The notes beneath the pieces were generated by a model, which had not been told where the DNA came from, searched no databases, and saw only the letters and a program-made list of their open reading frames with translations. This document shows, in pieces, positions 7,467 to 14,639 of a DNA stretch of 20,410 bases (positions are counted from its first letter, which is position 1; every line of letters starts with the position of its first letter). The stretch spans positions 1 through 20,410 of the forward strand of contig WAJW01000020.1 in the NCBI GenBank assembly GCA_015523685.1, read 5' to 3'. Position numbers and translations under genes: made by a program. This stretch comes from Archaeoglobaceae archaeon. GTDB lineage: Archaea > Halobacteriota > Archaeoglobi > Archaeoglobales > JdFR-42.

Positions 7467-7925
7467 ATGAAAGATTCTGAGAGTGTTGCAAAAATTATAA
7501 CCTTATGTGGCAAAAACTGGGCAAAGGTTGGAGTTGAGTTCATATTCTATGGTGGTGTGGAGGACTGTGCGGAATGCAGGCTCAGAAACACATGCCTGAA
7601 TCTGAGGGAAAGAGCGAAATACAAGATAGTTGGCATGAGGGATGGTACCGTTCAGGAGTGCCCCATTCACGATGAGGGTGTTATTGCGGTTGAAGTTGTT
7701 GAACTCCCTGCAATAGGATTGCTTGAAGCAAAAAAGGCCGTTCAGGGTGCTAAATTGAAGTATGAACCGAGAAAATGCGAGTTTATTGACTGTCAGATGT
7801 ACAATCTCTGCCACCCTCCCGAAATTGATGGTGAGAGGGTTACCGTTCAGGGGATAATCGGTGATGCACCGTACGAGTGTGAGAAAGGCTATACCCTTAA
7901 GGTTGTGGAGTTCAGGAGAGAGTAG
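7467..7925 (+). CDS. UPF0179 family cysteine-rich protein
   Basis: A 152-residue cytoplasmic protein of a family restricted mainly to euryarchaea, function unknown. Nine cysteines fall in clusters: C-x2-C-x5-C near residues 32-41, C at about 58, C-x4-C-x6-C near 107-120, and a late one near 134. This spacing suggests iron-sulfur or zinc binding. A strong SD (AAGGAGGG) precedes the ATG. It follows egsA by 16 bases, so co-expression with lipid backbone synthesis is likely, though that does not prove a shared pathway. No membrane segment or signal peptide is visible. Confidence 0.88.
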   Translation: MKDSESVAKIITLCGKNWAKVGVEFIFYGGVEDCAECRLRNTCLNLRERAKYKIVGMRDGTVQECPIHDEGVIAVEVVELPAIGLLEAKKAVQGAKLKYEPRKCEFIDCQMYNLCHPPEIDGERVTVQGIIGDAPYECEKGYTLKVVEFRRE

Positions 7926-7945
7926 GTAAACGGTGGATTACACTA

Positions 7946-7960
7946 CTAAAAATTAAAAAT
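7946..7960 (-). terminator. T-rich terminator after merA
   Basis: On the minus strand ATTTTTAATTTTTAG lies 13-27 bases past the merA stop. Two T5 runs in this short gap between convergent genes fit an archaeal terminator for the mer operon. The complement is A-rich and would not serve the UPF0179 transcript. Confidence 0.45.
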
Positions 7961-7972
7961 GGGAATGAGCCT

Positions 7973-9367
7973 TCACTCTGCACAGCAGGGAAGCCTGTCA
8001 ATGTCTTTCCTGAACGAAATTGCTCCGAGCTTGATAGCCTCGCTCATGGTTGGAAATGCATGAACTGACTGTATCACGTCATCAACGGTCATCGAGTTTT
8101 TCAGAATCATCATTGCTTCGTGAATCATCTCTCCAGCATGGGCGGAAAGAATGTGAACGCCGAGTATTCGTGAGGTCTCCCTGTCCGTAACGATCTTTAT
8201 CATACCTTCAGTATCTCCCGTTATCATGGCTTTTGGAAGGTTTGAAATGAGAACGGTTCTGCATGAGCATGTGAATTGCCGGTTGGCCTCCAGATCTGAC
8301 ATACCCACGTCCGCAAGCTGGGGGTCAGTAAACACGACCTTTGGAACCGCAGAATAGTCCATCTCAATTTTCTGGTTGGTCAGGGCGTTAATCCCTGCAA
8401 CAGCTCCCTCTCTTGCTGCAACAGTTTCAAGCATCGGCTCTCCCGTTACATCTCCCGCTGCAAAGATATTTCTGCCTGCCCTCAACATCCCATCAGTGAC
8501 TATGAAGCTCCTCTCCACAGTAACGTCAGTGTTCTCCAGACCCATTTCATCTGTGTTTCCAACTCTCCCCGTTGCAAATAGAACATAATCCGCTTCAATC
8601 ACCTTCTCTTCATCACCTGACGAGAAATGGAGTCTGACTCCATCTGAAGATCTTTCCATCCTCTTTATCGTGCTCCCCGTATGGATTCTCACACCCTCTC
8701 CTTCAAGAATGTTCTTGAGTGCGTAGGAGAGTTCAGGTTCTGTCTGAGGCATTATTCTGTCGCTTCTCTGAATCACATCCACCACGCTTCCCGCCCTGGC
8801 AAAGATCTGGGCGAATTCCAGGGCCTGGGCTCTTCCACCAAGGATAATTATGCTATCGGGCGGAGATTTGAGATCAAGAGCTTCGATATTTGTAAGGGTT
8901 TTATCTTTAACGGATTCAAGTCCCTCAATCGGGAGAATTCTCGTTCTCGATCCTGTTGCTATCAGAATTTTATCCCCCTCATAGATCTCTCCGTTCACCT
9001 TTATTGCTTTATTCGACAGGAAAACACCCCTCCCCTGGATGTAATCCACGCCATCCATGGAATCAATCACATCCTGATATTTCTTCTTTCTCAGTACCTT
9101 TATGAGTTTATCCTTGCTTTCGATAAGCCTGGAATAGTCAAATTTCTCCTCTTTAAATTCCATACCCCCGTAATGGTGATTCAGTGCCCTGTGTCTCAGT
9201 TCCAGGGCAGTTAGCAGGTATTTGGAAGGGACACAACCAACGTTAACGCATGTCCCGCCTATGTTTCCAGAGTTCACCATCAGGGTTTTCACTCCCAGTT
9301 CATCGGCTTTCAGTGCAGAGGAAAAGCCTGCGGCTCCTCCACCTAAAATTATGAAATCATACTTCAA
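7973..9367 (-). CDS. merA: Mercuric reductase (MerA), short form without N-terminal metal domain
   Basis: A 464-residue FAD-dependent pyridine nucleotide-disulfide oxidoreductase that would reduce Hg(II) to volatile Hg(0). It shows the FAD motif G-G-G-A-A-G (9-14), the redox pair GGTC-VNVG-C (Cys 40, Cys 45), a second dinucleotide motif (I-I-L-G-G-R-A), the A-A-G-D-V FAD motif, and the vicinal cysteines Cys 461-Cys 462 at the extreme C-terminus (C-C-A-E), the hallmark that separates MerA from lipoamide dehydrogenase and other relatives. The H-A-F-P-T-M-S-E segment keeps the histidine of related reductases. A TTG start at 9367 is preferred: it overlaps the stop of the transporter gene (TTGA) and has a perfect GGAGGTGA SD, and conserved sequence begins at residue 3. 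The ATG at 9382 lacks an SD. Confidence 0.92.
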   Translation of the reverse strand: MKYDFIILGGGAAGFSSALKADELGVKTLMVNSGNIGGTCVNVGCVPSKYLLTALELRHRALNHHYGGMEFKEEKFDYSRLIESKDKLIKVLRKKKYQDVIDSMDGVDYIQGRGVFLSNKAIKVNGEIYEGDKILIATGSRTRILPIEGLESVKDKTLTNIEALDLKSPPDSIIILGGRAQALEFAQIFARAGSVVDVIQRSDRIMPQTEPELSYALKNILEGEGVRIHTGSTIKRMERSSDGVRLHFSSGDEEKVIEADYVLFATGRVGNTDEMGLENTDVTVERSFIVTDGMLRAGRNIFAAGDVTGEPMLETVAAREGAVAGINALTNQKIEMDYSAVPKVVFTDPQLADVGMSDLEANRQFTCSCRTVLISNLPKAMITGDTEGMIKIVTDRETSRILGVHILSAHAGEMIHEAMMILKNSMTVDDVIQSVHAFPTMSEAIKLGAISFRKDIDRLPCCAE

Positions 9368-9978
9368 CCTTTCACCTCCCATTCAGATATCACAGTTGCA
9401 GTATACGGTTTGATTCTCTCTACAATCTGTTTGACCGAAATTAAATCAGGATCATAAATAACCGTTCCAGTTCCGTCTTTATAGCTTATATCTGCTTTAA
9501 CCACTCCCTTTGTATTCAGAAGTTTTTCCTGGATTATGCCCGCACAGCTCTCGCATGTCATACCATCTATCTTCAATTTTACTCCCATCAGTCTCCCGTG
9601 ATCCGGGGAATTGATGTCATCTCCCTTTGCAAGAACAAAGCTGGAAAGGAGAGGTATAACAAGGAGATTTACAAGGAGAAATCCAATGGCAAATGTGAAA
9701 ACAGTTGAGAGTATGAATTTCTCCTCTCTTCTGATCATTTCTGATGTGGAGCATGCGCATTTTCTCGATTTCTTTCTTATATGGACGAAAATGTATATTC
9801 CGATGAAAACAATTCCGCCAATTATGAAATACGGTCTGAATCCCGAAATCACAAGACCCACCGTAAGCCCGAATCCCAGAATGAGCAGTAACAGGGGGAT
9901 TATGCAGCAGATGGACGATATGAGGGTTGCATACAATCCTCCCAGGAGTCCCCTGCCGGCCTCATTATCACCTCTCAT
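9364..9978 (-). CDS. Mercury transporter, MerT-MerP fusion
   Basis: A 204-residue protein in two parts. Residues 11-130 hold three membrane helices, with a vicinal Cys 24-Cys 25 in the first (S-S-I-C-C-I-I-P) and a C-A-C pair (73, 75) in the cytoplasmic loop after the second, as in MerT. Residues 131-204 form a heavy-metal-associated domain with G-M-T-C-x2-C (Cys 142, Cys 145), like MerP. Together they could pass Hg(II) across the membrane by cysteine relay to MerA. The ATG overlaps the regulator stop (ATGA), and the end overlaps the merA TTG. Because the metal domain follows helix three, its side of the membrane depends on topology. A copper role is possible from the domain alone, but the neighbours argue for mercury. 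Confidence 0.85.
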   Translation of the reverse strand: MRGDNEAGRGLLGGLYATLISSICCIIPLLLLILGFGLTVGLVISGFRPYFIIGGIVFIGIYIFVHIRKKSRKCACSTSEMIRREEKFILSTVFTFAIGFLLVNLLVIPLLSSFVLAKGDDINSPDHGRLMGVKLKIDGMTCESCAGIIQEKLLNTKGVVKADISYKDGTGTVIYDPDLISVKQIVERIKPYTATVISEWEVKG

Positions 9979-10313
9979 TGTATCAGAACCTTTATTTCTT
10001 CCCTCTCATCTCTGAGAATACCGCACCTTTTCAATCTCAACTCATATACAGAGATGTGCTCTTCTATCTTTGAGATCAGATCTTTTATATCGGGATTGAG
10101 TCTGTAGATCCTCTTTTTCCCATCCTGTTTCACGTCAACAAAACCGCAGTTCAGCAGGCACTTAAGGTTATGGGAAACTCTGCTCTGCTCATAGCCCGTG
10201 TGGTTGCATATCTCTGTTACACTCATGTCCCTTTTCTTTAGGGCGCTCACAATATCAAATCTGGTTCTGTTTGTCAGCACCCCTGCAAACAATTTAAATG
10301 ATTCATACATCAT
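9975..10313 (-). CDS. ArsR/SmtB-family metal-sensing repressor of the mer operon
   Basis: A 112-residue winged-helix protein. The recognition helix region spans about residues 34-54 (E-I-C-N-H-T-G, then S-R-V-S-H-N-L-K), followed by a wing with D-G-K-K-R-I-Y. Cysteines at 36, 52, 56 and 97 are candidates for thiol coordination of Hg(II); two are in or next to the DNA-reading helix. It heads the operon and overlaps the transporter gene by four bases. A near-perfect palindrome lies immediately before its start, so autorepression released by metal is the likely logic. Two adjacent ATG codons (10313 and 10310) could serve; the transcript looks leaderless. The metal specificity is inferred from merA, not from the protein. 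Confidence 0.88.
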   Translation of the reverse strand: MMYESFKLFAGVLTNRTRFDIVSALKKRDMSVTEICNHTGYEQSRVSHNLKCLLNCGFVDVKQDGKKRIYRLNPDIKDLISKIEEHISVYELRLKRCGILRDEREEIKVLIQ

Positions 10314-10331
10314 ATGACATCGATTTCATAT
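10312..10331. promoter_or_regulatory. Palindromic operator of the mer operon
   Basis: ATATGACATCGATTTCATAT matches its own reverse complement at 18 of 20 positions: perfect six-base arms and a perfect central ATCGAT. It covers the expected transcription start of the ArsR-type gene and abuts its TATA box, where a bound repressor would block initiation. Confidence 0.6.
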
Positions 10332-10342
10332 AATATATAAGA
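10330..10342 (-). promoter_or_regulatory. TATA box of the mer operon
   Basis: On the minus strand CTTATATATTATAT lies about 20-30 bases before the first regulator codon and partly overlaps the palindromic operator. The spacing predicts a leaderless or nearly leaderless mRNA. Confidence 0.55.
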
Positions 10343-10515
10343 TTTTCGCTATGTTTTAATTATACTGTGTATTCCGGCATCTGGAGCATGATTATTTAAG
10401 AGCAAAATCCTGATGGAGCTGGCTGTGAGTGGCAGGGATTCAGGGAGTCTTTCAGGAATGTACTCCAGAGCTCTGAAAAGGTATTTGTCCCATGAGTGGT
10501 GTAATTAAGAAATGC

Positions 10516-11127
10516 CTATTTTTTCCCGGAGATTATGACCGCGAGGCTTTTCCAGAGTCTATTTGGCCCCACAATTTTCATCTGAATATCCCTGAATCCA
10601 GCCCTCTCAAACCACATCCTGTATTCATGGGTTTCCGGGAACAGCATGATGTTCTCAGCAATCTTTCTGAAAAATGGATTCTCAGGCTTGTTCGGTCCGA
10701 TTATAACTGCCCACCCATCCGGTTTAACAACCCTGTGCATTTCACTCACACCTTTCTGTGGATCTGGCCAGTACTCTATGGAGCCGGCAGAAATCACAGC
10801 ATCGAATGTGCTGTCCCTGAAGGGCAGGTTTTCGGCATCACCTCTGACGAATCTGAGCGGGAACTTCTCCCTCGCCTTCATGTACATGTGAATCGACTGA
10901 TCAAGGGCCACAAGGGAATCTATCCCGATGCGGGATATTATCTCCTGAGAGGTGTAACCCGTTCCTGACCCGACCTCAAGAACAAGCATGCCCTGATGAA
11001 GATGAGCCATATCAACAACCTTTTTCCTCATTTCATCGGAGTAAAATAGAGGGTTCACGTGGTCATAGATGAGGGAAAAGTACCTGTAAAATGTCCTGGC
11101 TCTTTTCTTGTCCTCCAGATATCCCAT
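10516..11127 (-). CDS. Class I SAM-dependent methyltransferase, quinone-biosynthesis type
   Basis: A 203-residue Rossmann-fold enzyme. Motif I is V-L-E-V-G-S-G-T-G-Y (about 49-58), an acidic residue ends the second strand (A-L-D), and D-A-E-N-L-P-F then F-D-A-V-I-S give motifs II and III. The N-terminal F-Y-R-Y-F-S-L-I-Y-D-x4-P-x-F-Y-x3-M-R lead recalls methyltransferases acting on quinones (UbiE/MenG and MPBQ types), so a menaquinone-like substrate is a reasonable guess. The ATG at 11127 is preferred to the TTG at 11130; a TATA-like box sits about 26 bases upstream, implying a leaderless mRNA. It is probably a single-gene transcript. Small-molecule methyltransferases are hard to assign from sequence, so the substrate is weakly supported. 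Confidence 0.78.
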   Translation of the reverse strand: MGYLEDKKRARTFYRYFSLIYDHVNPLFYSDEMRKKVVDMAHLHQGMLVLEVGSGTGYTSQEIISRIGIDSLVALDQSIHMYMKAREKFPLRFVRGDAENLPFRDSTFDAVISAGSIEYWPDPQKGVSEMHRVVKPDGWAVIIGPNKPENPFFRKIAENIMLFPETHEYRMWFERAGFRDIQMKIVGPNRLWKSLAVIISGKK

Positions 11128-11149
11128 CAACCCAACCTTTTTTATCTGG

Positions 11150-11158
11150 GATATAATT
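11150..11158 (-). promoter_or_regulatory. TATA box of the methyltransferase gene
   Basis: AATTATATC on the minus strand is centred about 26 bases from the ATG at 11127, as expected for a leaderless archaeal transcript. Confidence 0.45.
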
Positions 11159-11259
11159 CTATCGTTTTACACAGTGGAGTGTCAATGTGATCTCGTAAAA
11201 TCAATTCTCCCATAGCGATAACGTTCAGTTTTTATACAGGATGAGGTGATATTTCAAGC

Positions 11260-11937
11260 GTGTCTGTGAGGGTCAGCGAACTCGATACATACATGTACTG
11301 TCCCAGAAAGGTCTATTTTGAGTCAGTGTTCGGAGGAAATTACATAAATGAAGGAAGTCTTGTGAGGGAGATCTACTATCAGTGGAGGATGGGAGAGGAT
11401 GATCCGGTAAAGTCTGCCCTTGAGAAGACCGGGATTATTGCAGATAGGCATAGCTGTAAAGTTGAAAGGGATTATGATTACGTTGTTCATCTCCTCGAGG
11501 GATGTGAAGAACTCAAGCATCTGAAACAGGTGGAGTACGATCTTCTCGTCACATCTGAAAGGCTGGGATTGACTGGAATTGCCGATGAGATAGTTAAAAA
11601 AGGAGAAGAGATGGGCTGTCTGATTTTGAGAAAAAACCCTCCTGAGAACGGTGTATGGAGATCTGACAGAATTAAATTCACCGCAATCAGGATGATTCTT
11701 GAGGATAATGGTTACAGAATATCCGGGGGTTACATATACTACTGGAACAGGGGGATTTTAAGAGGGGTTGATTCGGGATTCCATGATAGAAGACAGGTTG
11801 TCAGGATTGTTGAGAGAATAAGAAAAATAAAGAATGGATTCCTCCCCGATGGCGTCTCTGACAGGAGATGTCAGTCTTGTGGTTACAGGGAGAGCTGTGA
11901 GATAGAGGGAGTGAGCTTTAAGGCGAGGTTTTTCTGA
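11260..11937 (+). CDS. Cas4-like (DUF83) iron-sulfur protein with degenerate nuclease motifs
   Basis: A 225-residue protein with the Cas4/RecB-type cysteine layout: Cys 14 in Y-C-P-R-K-V-Y-F near the N-terminus and Cys 204, Cys 207 and Cys 213 near the C-terminus, expected to hold a 4Fe-4S cluster. Between them the PD-(D/E)xK core is only partly present: G-I-A-D-E keeps the metal-binding aspartate (109), but the E-x-K strand reads L-I-L-R-K, without the glutamate, and the Q-x3-Y helix reads K-F-T-A-I-R, without glutamine or tyrosine. It may bind DNA without cutting it. The GTG start has a GAGGTGAT SD nine bases upstream. Its stop overlaps the HisA-like start (TGATG). There is no CRISPR array or other cas gene in the window, so a CRISPR role is not supported. 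Confidence 0.78.
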   Translation: MSVRVSELDTYMYCPRKVYFESVFGGNYINEGSLVREIYYQWRMGEDDPVKSALEKTGIIADRHSCKVERDYDYVVHLLEGCEELKHLKQVEYDLLVTSERLGLTGIADEIVKKGEEMGCLILRKNPPENGVWRSDRIKFTAIRMILEDNGYRISGGYIYYWNRGILRGVDSGFHDRRQVVRIVERIRKIKNGFLPDGVSDRRCQSCGYRESCEIEGVSFKARFF

Positions 11938-12623
11938 TGCTCCGGGTTTACTTTGTCATGGATGTGATGGGTGGAGAGGTTGTTCACGCCGTTGCTGGAG
12001 AGAGGGAAAAGTACAGGAGGGTGGATGAGTCAAGCATTGTATGTGACAGCCCGGAGGTTGTGGACGTTTTCAGAACCATAATGCCCTCAAATACCTATGT
12101 TGCTGATCTGGACAGGATCCAGGGAAGGGGAAGAAACGATGAACATATAAAAAAGATTGCAGGAGAAACGAGACTGATTCTCGATAGAGGGTTTGAAAGG
12201 CCAGAAGATCTGAATGAAATTGATTTCCCCTTCACCCCTGTTTTCGGAACAGAGACATCACACCCCTCCGTTCTTGAATACAGTCCCGGTGCATTTGTCA
12301 GCATAGACATGAAGATGGGAAGGGTGATATCGAAGCATTTTCCGGAATCTCCTGGAAAAATTCTGGATTTGCTCAATTCTTATTCACTTCAGGGGGTTAT
12401 TTTTCTTCAGCTTGAGAAGGTGGGTACCGAAAGGGGATTCATGTCACCCGAACTTGAATACATACTGGATAAGAGCTCGAATCCCGTATATGTGGGAGGA
12501 GGAATAAGGGGCATGGATGATCTGATAAGCCTTGAATCCATGGGATGTGCCGGAGTCCTTGTTTCCACAGCTGTTCACAGAGGGAAAATAGATCTGAATG
12601 TTATCAGGAGAGGATACCTGTGA
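11937..12623 (+). CDS. HisA/HisF-related TIM-barrel protein
   Basis: A 228-residue half-barrel-repeat protein related to HisA, the ProFAR isomerase of histidine synthesis. Asp 9 on the first strand (Y-F-V-M-D-V-M-G-G) and Asp 124 (S-I-D-M-K-M-G) occupy the positions of the two catalytic aspartates, and Y-V-G-G-G-I-R plus G-V-L-V-S-T-A form phosphate-binding loops. It diverges from true HisA (the loops are short and the N-terminal strand differs) and resembles the archaeal hisAF-related group found in methanogens and Archaeoglobus, whose reaction is not settled. No other histidine gene is near. It is translationally coupled to the Cas4-like gene by a stop/start overlap and ends 1 base from the convergent metalloprotease. 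Confidence 0.8.
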   Translation: MLRVYFVMDVMGGEVVHAVAGEREKYRRVDESSIVCDSPEVVDVFRTIMPSNTYVADLDRIQGRGRNDEHIKKIAGETRLILDRGFERPEDLNEIDFPFTPVFGTETSHPSVLEYSPGAFVSIDMKMGRVISKHFPESPGKILDLLNSYSLQGVIFLQLEKVGTERGFMSPELEYILDKSSNPVYVGGGIRGMDDLISLESMGCAGVLVSTAVHRGKIDLNVIRRGYL

Positions 12624-12624
12624 T

Positions 12625-13818
12625 CTATCCATCCACGATCTTTCCACATCCATAGATGGATACATATCTACCATCTCTGGAATATACCATTTTTTCGATG
12701 GAGCTGTAGTTCAGCCTCCACCCATCTACATCCCTCCTTCCGATGGTATTCAGCAGTTCAATCAGAGACCTCTCGAATTCCTCTGCATCTCTCACACCGT
12801 AAAATGCGATTCTCCATCCAAAAACATACTCGTTTCCCTTTTTCATCAGAATAAATCTGTCTCCGTGCCATCCTTCGGCTGATTTAAAGGCTTCACAGTC
12901 GTTTATATGTGTGGATAGAAACAGGTATACCAGGAACTCACCCATTCTATCATTTCTTATGACCCTGAATCCGGTGAAGTTAAAGGTGCTGTTTTTTATT
13001 TCTGAAATGCTCACTGTCACATTCTCAAAATTCATCTCTCTTCCATGGATCAATTCTGCGGTGGTTTCAGGTGGATTTTTCAGGATGTCATCGACAAGGG
13101 CGTATCCTCCCTGAATGTATCTTTTACCCATGTAGACCCCACCATACAGATACGGGAAGTAAAAGAGCTGGTGCAGATCATCATCGTAACCCCTGACGGG
13201 CTCTCTGGAACATGAGATCTCTTCAGAGGTCTTATTTATCATCCCGGAAACATTTTTTCCCGCATAAAGCCATCCGGCCAGTACAGCATCACCTTCAATT
13301 ATAGCATTTACCGCCAGATCTCCATCAAATGTTCCATCCGATCTGATGTCAAATCTCTTCTGAACTGCATGCTCGATTTCATGGGCCAGAGCCTCTCCCG
13401 AGCTATTTTCAGGATTAAAATTTTCTCTGACAACGTAGATCCCGTCGTTCCAGTAAAATGCCATGTAGCTTCCAACCTCTCTGTTCTTCCTCTCCTCAAA
13501 CCTGAAATCCGATGGAACGAGTAGCAAAGCTTTGTACATAATCTCCCTGTCTCTCATCTCATTTTTATCGGTCGATTCAGAACCGAAACGCTTGAGAACC
13601 CATTCTCTGTCCACAACCTTTATGGGGATTGTTATTTCATACCCCCTCAGTTCCTCCATCCTCATTTTCACCCTTTCAAAAAGCCCGTTGACTTTAGCTG
13701 TGTAGTTATCACTGGAAATTTCAAGGCGGGAGTTGGATGAGATGCCTGTGTAAAGCATAAGAACGATCAGAATAATCATCACCGCCGAGAATACCGTTAT
13801 CCAGATAATTTTCTTCAT
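12625..13818 (-). CDS. Membrane-anchored HExxH metalloprotease, family unassigned
   Basis: A 397-residue protein with one N-terminal membrane helix (about residues 2-24) and a large extracytoplasmic domain. L-A-H-E-I-E-H (His 146, Glu 147, His 150) is a zinc HExxH motif; Glu 175 in I-I-E-G-D-A, 25 residues after the second histidine, fits a gluzincin-type third ligand. It therefore looks like an outward-facing zinc peptidase. The ATG at 13818 with GGGGT eight bases upstream is preferred, because the helix follows it directly; a frame open to 13899 would add 27 poorly conserved-looking residues and run through the promoter palindrome. It is monocistronic and convergent with the HisA-like gene (1-base gap). 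Substrates are unknown. Confidence 0.75.
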   Translation of the reverse strand: MKKIIWITVFSAVMIILIVLMLYTGISSNSRLEISSDNYTAKVNGLFERVKMRMEELRGYEITIPIKVVDREWVLKRFGSESTDKNEMRDREIMYKALLLVPSDFRFEERKNREVGSYMAFYWNDGIYVVRENFNPENSSGEALAHEIEHAVQKRFDIRSDGTFDGDLAVNAIIEGDAVLAGWLYAGKNVSGMINKTSEEISCSREPVRGYDDDLHQLFYFPYLYGGVYMGKRYIQGGYALVDDILKNPPETTAELIHGREMNFENVTVSISEIKNSTFNFTGFRVIRNDRMGEFLVYLFLSTHINDCEAFKSAEGWHGDRFILMKKGNEYVFGWRIAFYGVRDAEEFERSLIELLNTIGRRDVDGWRLNYSSIEKMVYSRDGRYVSIYGCGKIVDG

Positions 13819-13839
13819 TCGCGTGTACCCCTGAGTAGA

Positions 13840-13857
13840 ATATCTGATTTCAGATAT
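13840..13857. promoter_or_regulatory. Palindrome in the metalloprotease promoter
   Basis: ATATCTGATTTCAGATAT has perfect eight-base inverted arms around TT. It sits between a TATA-like AGATTTTTAC (minus strand, 13861-13870) and the metalloprotease start codon, the usual site of an archaeal repressor. It is also about 80 bases upstream of the PRTase gene, so it could act on both. Confidence 0.5.
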
Positions 13858-13936
13858 GATGTAAAAATCTATCGTCTGCCCCTCCATACCGAAAAACATT
13901 TTATTTTTCAGTATTAACTGGCTCAGGGTGTTTCAT

Positions 13937-14635
13937 ATGCTTCCTGATAAATTCAAGTGTGTTGTTACAACGTGGGATTACATGTACAAGCTATGCAGGG
14001 ACGTGGCGGATCAGGTGAAGGAAAGCTCCTTTCAGCCGGAAACAATAGTTGCTCTTGCGAGAGGTGGATGGTTTGCTGGAAGGGTTTTATGTGACCTTCT
14101 TGGCCTTGACGATCTTACCAGCCTTAAAATAGAACATTACGTGGGGACTGCAGCAAAAAAGGGAGAGGCTGAGGTCAGGTACCCCCTGCCCGATGGTGCG
14201 GTGAAGGGTAAAAAAGTTCTGATTGTCGATGATATTGCGGATACAGGGAAGAGCATACTTCTTGCAAAGAAACACGTTGAATCAGAAGACCCTGATGAGG
14301 TTAAAACAGCCACATTACAGCTTTTATACACCTCTGAGGTGGAACCTGATTACTACGGAGAGTATCTTGAGGACTGGGCGTGGGTGATATTTCCATGGAA
14401 CTTTGTTGAGGATATGATAGATCTCATTCACAGATTGATGGGAAAAGAAAAGAGGGATCTGTGGACAATCAAGGATATAAAGTCAGGACTCTACAGATAC
14501 CATCAGCTCGATCCCGTTGCCCTTGAGGTGGCCCAGCCCGGGAGAATGAAGGAAATTCTGGATGAGATGGTGAGAAGGGAACTGGTTGAAATGATAAAGA
14601 AAAATGGAAAAACCTTCTGGAGATTGAAGAGGTGA
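13937..14635 (+). CDS. Purine-type phosphoribosyltransferase with C-terminal winged-helix-like extension
   Basis: A 232-residue protein. The PRPP-binding motif V-L-I-V-D-D-I-A-D-T-G-K-S is at about 94-106, preceded by the A-L-A-R-G-G loop (40-46), as in xanthine/guanine PRTases that join a base to PRPP. The catalytic domain should end near residue 160; the last 60-70 residues end in L-D-E-M-V-R-R-E-L-V-E-M-I-K, then G-K-T-F-W-R-L, the pattern of a winged-helix wing. That is longer than the 150-200 residues usual for archaeal purine PRTases. The ATG at 13937 has GGGTG six bases upstream; a GTG at 13928 is less likely. It is followed after 4 bases by MTA phosphorylase, so it probably salvages the freed base. 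Confidence 0.87.
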   Translation: MLPDKFKCVVTTWDYMYKLCRDVADQVKESSFQPETIVALARGGWFAGRVLCDLLGLDDLTSLKIEHYVGTAAKKGEAEVRYPLPDGAVKGKKVLIVDDIADTGKSILLAKKHVESEDPDEVKTATLQLLYTSEVEPDYYGEYLEDWAWVIFPWNFVEDMIDLIHRLMGKEKRDLWTIKDIKSGLYRYHQLDPVALEVAQPGRMKEILDEMVRRELVEMIKKNGKTFWRLKR

Positions 14636-14639
14636 AGAA

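Noticed and set aside
8681..9214. 177-residue plus-strand frame inside merA
   Set aside because: It is antisense to well-conserved merA sequence and has no start signals.
11260..12623. CRISPR-Cas locus suggested by the Cas4-like gene
   Set aside because: No repeat-spacer array and no other cas gene in the window, and the nuclease motifs are eroded.
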